Source of the DNA: Acidobacteriaceae bacterium
GTDB lineage: Bacteria > Acidobacteriota > Terriglobia > Bryobacterales > Bryobacteraceae
DNA: 6,421 bases
Direction: 5' to 3'
NCBI GenBank assembly: GCA_019245255.1
Contig: JAFARV010000791.1
Location: 1-6,421 of the forward strand
The notes under the pieces were generated by a model. That model was not told the DNA's origin and made no database searches. It saw nothing but the letters and a program-made list of their open reading frames with translations. Numbering within the stretch: the stretch's first letter is position 1; every line of letters begins with the position of its first letter. The position numbers and the translations under genes are program-made. Of the stretch, positions 5,936-6,421 are shown one piece after another.

Positions 5936-6421
5936 TCACTTGCCGGCCAGCAGCCGCTCGAGCAGGGGAAGCGGCACGGCCCCTTCGTTTAAAGCTCGTT
6001 CGTGAAAGTCAGGAAGGCGAAAATCCTTACCCAGCTTCTGTTCGTACTCTGCCCGGACGCGATCCCAGCCGCGCCAGCCGACAAAGTAGGTCGGCAGCTG
6101 GCACGAGGAGAGCTTCGCGCGCTGTAGCTTCTTTTCGGCTTCTTCCCTTTCCTGAAAAGTATCGTGAATCATCAACTCAAGCGCCTGCTGGTCGGTCATG
6201 CCCATGGTCTGGAGCTTTATATCCAGAATCGTATTTGCGACAACTCGCAGCATCTGCTTTCCGAAAGTCAGCCGCATCTCTGGCGTATCGACATAGCCTT
6301 CGTTAATCAGCAGCTCGGTGGCGTACACAGCCCAGCCTTCTACATACGGTACATTTCCGTAAATTGCCCGTAAAGCCCCCCGCCATTTCGGGTCAATCCG
6401 GCTTGCATATTCAGCCTGCAC
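5936..6421 (-). CDS. DUF885-family predicted metallopeptidase, C-terminal part (5' end outside window)
   Basis: The visible 161 residues match the C-terminal end of the DUF885 family, predicted zinc peptidases that are often exported; the substrate is unknown. From memory, members carry a HExxPGHxxQ-type metal motif followed by a conserved EGWAxY element. Here the fragment opens with VQAEYASR, which normally sits at and just after the end of the PGHxxQ part, so the metal-binding histidines should lie immediately outside the window. EGWAVYATELL follows at fragment residues 28-38, whose glutamate is the likely third metal ligand. A further conserved block, LPTYFVGWRGWDRVRAEYEQKLGKDF, split here as LPTYFVGW and RAEYEQKLGKDF, precedes FHERALNEGAVPLPLLERLL near the C-terminus. 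The GTG at the window edge is an internal codon, not a start. Export and function cannot be judged without the N-terminus. The 269-bp gap to clpX suggests a separate transcription unit. Confidence 0.85.
   Translation of the reverse strand: MQAEYASRIDPKWRGALRAIYGNVPYVEGWAVYATELLINEGYVDTPEMRLTFGKQMLRVVANTILDIKLQTMGMTDQQALELMIHDTFQEREEAEKKLQRAKLSSCQLPTYFVGWRGWDRVRAEYEQKLGKDFRLPDFHERALNEGAVPLPLLERLLAGK

Overview
The window reads entirely on the minus strand. It holds five protein genes in one direction, in transcription order from the high-coordinate end: the 3' part of a DUF885-family predicted metallopeptidase gene (5936-6421, cut by the window edge), clpX (4395-5666), lon (1747-4278), engB/ysxC (1085-1735) and the 5' part of rho (1-1121, cut by the window edge just after the Walker A motif). 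No RNA genes, insertion sequences, CRISPR arrays, phage genes or signs of recent transfer are visible. The longest stretch without a gene is the 269 bp between the DUF885 gene and clpX.

The organism is a bacterium with moderately GC-rich DNA. My best guess is an acidobacterium: a long low-complexity extension on Rho, a DUF885 gene beside housekeeping genes, and a GC-rich hairpin at the start of engB fit what I remember of that group. I could not run a search, so this is an inference, not a result.

Layout: the DUF885 fragment ends at a TGA at 5936. A 269-bp gap follows, with a good extended -10 promoter candidate (TGATATACT, minus strand), a nested inverted repeat just upstream of it, and a strong Shine-Dalgarno site that fixes a TTG start for clpX. 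After clpX come 116 bp with two inverted repeats, one a perfect 9-bp-arm palindrome, in the leader of lon. Only about 11 bp separate lon from the longest engB reading frame. The rho reading frame probably begins at a TTG inside the 3' end of engB, a 37-nt overlap. The last three genes therefore look like one transcript, probably with clpX at its head.

The genes share a theme. ClpX unfolds proteins for ClpP, Lon is a self-contained ATP-dependent protease, EngB is a GTPase for assembly of the large ribosomal subunit, and Rho ends transcription. All four use an NTP-binding P-loop, and all motifs expected in the visible parts are intact. The window is mostly conserved housekeeping DNA. The parts worth a second look are lineage-specific additions: the roughly 185-residue disordered extension of Rho, a charged insert of about 42 residues in Lon, and the palindromes in front of clpX and lon and in engB. 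I saw no convincing new system.
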